Shown here piece by piece: positions 6,748 through 8,685 of a stretch of DNA of 8,685 nt (position 1 is its first letter; each line of letters starts with the position of its first letter). Both the position numbers and the translations under genes were made by a program. Source of the DNA: Clostridiaceae bacterium (lineage in GTDB: Bacteria > Bacillota_A > Clostridia > Acetivibrionales > Acetivibrionaceae); assembly GCA_012513545.1 (NCBI GenBank), contig JAAZCB010000494.1, positions 1 through 8,685 on the forward strand, given 5' to 3'. A model generated the notes under the pieces. That model saw only the letters and a list, made by a program, of their open reading frames with translations. It was not told the origin of the DNA and made no database searches.

Positions 6748-6819
6748 GTGAAACCTCTATATACATTATATCTGTAAACTCCCAATTGGCATTATACAAT
6801 ACAGAGATACAAGTTTCAC
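6748..6819. repeat. Nested imperfect inverted repeat
   Basis: GTGAAAC (6748-6754) pairs with GTTTCAC (6813-6819). Inside these arms TCTGTA (6771-6776) pairs with TACAGA (6800-6805), and the palindrome CCAATTGG (6782-6789) lies near the centre. The arms are unequally spaced, so a folded form would have a bulge. It lies 84 bases after the glucosidase stop and overlaps a candidate promoter. No U-run follows, so it does not look like a normal terminator. Confidence 0.4.
6791..6819 (-). promoter_or_regulatory. Second candidate promoter, upstream
   Basis: On the minus strand GTGAAA (6819-6814), matching four of six bases of the -35 consensus, is followed after exactly 17 bases by a perfect TATAAT (6796-6791). 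The -35 box coincides with the right arm of the GTGAAAC inverted repeat, so a protein bound there would block it. A start near 6784 would give a leader of about 315 bases. Confidence 0.45.
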
Positions 6820-6902
6820 GTTATTTATCTATAATCCTGGTCCCTGAAATTATTCTGTTTTTATTAGTTTTTGTTGCTATACCATATACAGTAATTTAAA
6901 GC

Positions 6903-8685
6903 TCATTTATACTCACTATACTGCCTGATCAACTTTGCTACAAGTCCCGTCCATCCGGTTTGATGACTTGCCCCAATTCCTGCTCCGTTATCTCCGTGAA
7001 AGTATTCATAGAAAAGAATATTATCCTTCCAAGCCGGGTCACTCTGAAACTTGCAACTGCCTCCATACACAGGTCTTATTCCCTTCTGTGCTGCATCTTT
7101 CTGAAATATACTGATAAGCCTTTTGGATAACTCTAAAGATACTTCCCAGAGATTCATCATTTTTCCCGAACCTTTCGGACACTCCACTTTGAAGTCATCA
7201 CCGAAATGGTAATGAAATTTCTGGAGGGATTCAATAATGAGGTAATTTATCGGAAACCATACAGGCCCACGCCAGTTTGAATTCCCCCCAAACATCCCGC
7301 TTGATGATTCTGCAGGTTCATAACACATTCCATAATCTTTCCCATTAATATGTATACTAACCGGATTGCTTTCGTGGTACTTTGAAAGTGATCTTATGCC
7401 GTATGGGCTCAGGAATTCATTTTCATCAAGTAGCCTTTCAAGAATAAGTTTTAACTTTTCTCTGTCAACAAAGGACAGAAATACAGCTTTCGAATTTCCG
7501 GCATCTTCACTATCTGCTCCTTCTATTGAGATATTCATATGCTTGGTAAGGTCAGGTCGATTTTTTAAGAACCAGTCAAGTTCGGTACTTAAACCGTACA
7601 AATCCATAAAACTCCTCGAAGCGTCATCTGTGGAATTCTCCAAGAGTGGTTTAATGTCAATTGTCTCGACTGCAAAAATAGGGATAATCCCAACTACCGA
7701 ACGTACTTTTAAAGAAACAATCCTATCCGGCATATGAAGTATATCATAATAAAATTTGTCATCTTCATCCCAGAGATTAATCTCATCTCCACCTATCCGG
7801 TTCATTGCATTTGAGATGTAAAAAAAATGCTGCAGGAATTTGGCTGCCCATTCCTGGTACATGCTTTCAGTTCTGGACAGTTCTTCTGCTATTTTTATCA
7901 TGTTAAGACAATACATGCCCATCCATGCCGTACCATCCGATTGTTCAATTATACAGTCCTGAATACCGGGATTGCTCCTGTCAAACATGGAAATGTTGTC
8001 GAGTCCAAGAAACCCGCCTTCAAATATGTTATTACCAAAGGTGTCCTTGCGGTTAACCCACCATGTGAAATAAATCAGAAGCTTATTAAACATCCTTTTT
8101 AAGAATTCAACATCTTTGTTTCCATAAAGCTTACCCTCTATCTTGTATACTCTCCAGGCTGCCCACGCTATTACGGGAGGGTTAACATCACCAAAAGCCC
8201 ATTCGTATGCCGGTATCTGTCCGTTCGGATGCATGTAGTATTCCCTTGTCAGCATGTACAATTGCCTTTTGGCGAAGTCAGGATCTATCATGGATAGAGG
8301 TATTGCATGGAACGCAAGATCCCATGATGCAAACCATGGATATTCCCATTTATCTGGCATTGAGATAACATCCTGGTTATGCAGATGGACCCAATCACGG
8401 TTTCTTCCGCTTTTTCTTTCAACAGGAGGAACCGGTCCGACCGGATCGCCTTCAAGCCATTGTTCTACCACATAATAATAGAACTGCTTGCTCCACAACA
8501 TACCGGAAAATGCCTGCCGCTGTATATTTTTCAATTCCTCTGTCATCTCAAACGGACAAACACTTTCGTAAAACTCCTCCATTTCCTTTTCGCGTGCTTC
8601 AAATACGATATTAAAGTCTGAACTGAAGGGCTCAGGAATATTTTCAATATTGCTTAATCTAAGTCTTACTGTTTTTGTTTCTCCA
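6903..8685 (-). CDS. Glucosidase-like enzyme, GH63/MGH1-like family (5' part missing)
   Basis: The C-terminal 593 or so residues of a glycoside hydrolase with an (alpha/alpha)6 barrel, of the large bacterial/fungal glucosidase group related to yeast YMR196W, whose members I recall as nearly 900 residues. Although an ATG occurs at 8582, the frame stays open to the right edge and encodes family-like sequence ([11 protein letters not shown], then [11 protein letters not shown]), so that ATG is internal. Numbering from it, typical blocks are [17 protein letters not shown] (21-37), [18 protein letters not shown] (75-92, with D88 the likely general acid by analogy to GH63), [19 protein letters not shown], an EGGFLGLDN segment, [19 protein letters not shown] and YEYFHGDNG (525-533, with E526 a likely base). 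It probably hydrolyses an alpha-glucoside or related sugar in the cytoplasm; the substrate is unknown. The end at TGA 6905-6903 is intact. It is the same strand as the operon but separated by 433 bases, so probably a separate function. Confidence 0.92.
   Translation of the reverse strand, partial: GETKTVRLRLSNIENIPEPFSSDFNIVFEAREKEMEEFYESVCPFEMTEELKNIQRQAFSGMLWSKQFYYYVVEQWLEGDPVGPVPPVERKSGRNRDWVHLHNQDVISMPDKWEYPWFASWDLAFHAIPLSMIDPDFAKRQLYMLTREYYMHPNGQIPAYEWAFGDVNPPVIAWAAWRVYKIEGKLYGNKDVEFLKRMFNKLLIYFTWWVNRKDTFGNNIFEGGFLGLDNISMFDRSNPGIQDCIIEQSDGTAWMGMYCLNMIKIAEELSRTESMYQEWAAKFLQHFFYISNAMNRIGGDEINLWDEDDKFYYDILHMPDRIVSLKVRSVVGIIPIFAVETIDIKPLLENSTDDASRSFMDLYGLSTELDWFLKNRPDLTKHMNISIEGADSEDAGNSKAVFLSFVDREKLKLILERLLDENEFLSPYGIRSLSKYHESNPVSIHINGKDYGMCYEPAESSSGMFGGNSNWRGPVWFPINYLIIESLQKFHYHFGDDFKVECPKGSGKMMNLWEVSLELSKRLISIFQKDAAQKGIRPVYGGSCKFQSDPAWKDNILFYEYFHGDNGAGIGASHQTGWTGLVAKLIRQYSEYK

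Larger units (their letters stand above)
6470..6902. other. Gene-free regulatory region between glucosidase and operon
   Basis: This 433-base AT-rich stretch holds no credible coding frame on either strand. From right to left it contains a nested inverted repeat with a candidate promoter on its right arm, a better-matching promoter, a lone TATAAT at 6622-6617, a 17-base tandem repeat, a small inverted repeat and the first gene's ribosome site. I found no convincing intrinsic terminator for the glucosidase gene and no riboswitch class I can name. Confidence 0.7.

Noticed and set aside
8580..8582. ATG at 8582 as the start of the glucosidase gene
   Set aside because: The frame is open from there to the window edge and encodes charged, family-like sequence; the protein would also be far shorter than its family. 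The gene is partial at the window edge.
7366..8621. Plus-strand open frames over the glucosidase gene
   Set aside because: The opposite strand encodes strongly recognisable enzyme blocks through this whole region; the antisense translations resemble nothing.
1..8685. tRNA, rRNA, insertion sequence or prophage genes
   Set aside because: No tRNA-like cloverleaf or rRNA motifs, no transposase or integrase sequence, and no terminal inverted repeats with target duplications were seen.

Overview
The window is AT-rich, and the genes have purine-rich ribosome binding sites, one TTG start and tight ATGA or short-gap junctions. Together with the protein content this points to a low-GC Firmicute, most likely a free-living or saccharolytic member of the Clostridia; the genus cannot be fixed from this sequence. 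Every convincing gene is on the minus strand, so the biological reading order runs from the right edge to the left edge.

Right part (8685 to 6903): the C-terminal two thirds of a large glucosidase-type enzyme with a GH63/MGH1-like (alpha/alpha)6 barrel. Its reading frame continues through the right edge, so the true start lies outside the window. Middle (6902 to 6470): a 433-base gene-free region with at least two plausible sigma-A-type promoters facing left, a nested inverted repeat, a 17-base tandem repeat bounded by CTTTAAAG palindromes, and a small inverted repeat. Left part (6469 to 91): five closely packed genes that look like one operon, in the order 432-aa unknown, 229-aa unknown (4-base ATGA overlap), 873-aa Hsp70-like ATPase with an N-terminal extension, 257-aa protein with a phage baseplate/tail-fibre-like N-terminal half, and a 310-aa soluble Ser/Thr protein kinase. 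A long AT-rich inverted repeat begins at the kinase stop codon and may end the transcript.

The operon is the interesting part. None of the five proteins shows a signal peptide or membrane segment, so they probably act in the cytoplasm. An ASKHA/Hsp70-type ATPase with its catalytic residues kept, a kinase whose glycine-rich loop has lost all its glycines, a baseplate-like protein and two unrecognised proteins form a compact set. My working inference is a regulated cytoplasmic assembly machine, possibly one that helps build or control a contractile tail-like (injection or tailocin-like) structure encoded elsewhere. No sheath, tube, spike or true baseplate gene lies in the window, so this remains a hypothesis. 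The glucosidase is probably a metabolic neighbour and not a part of the system.
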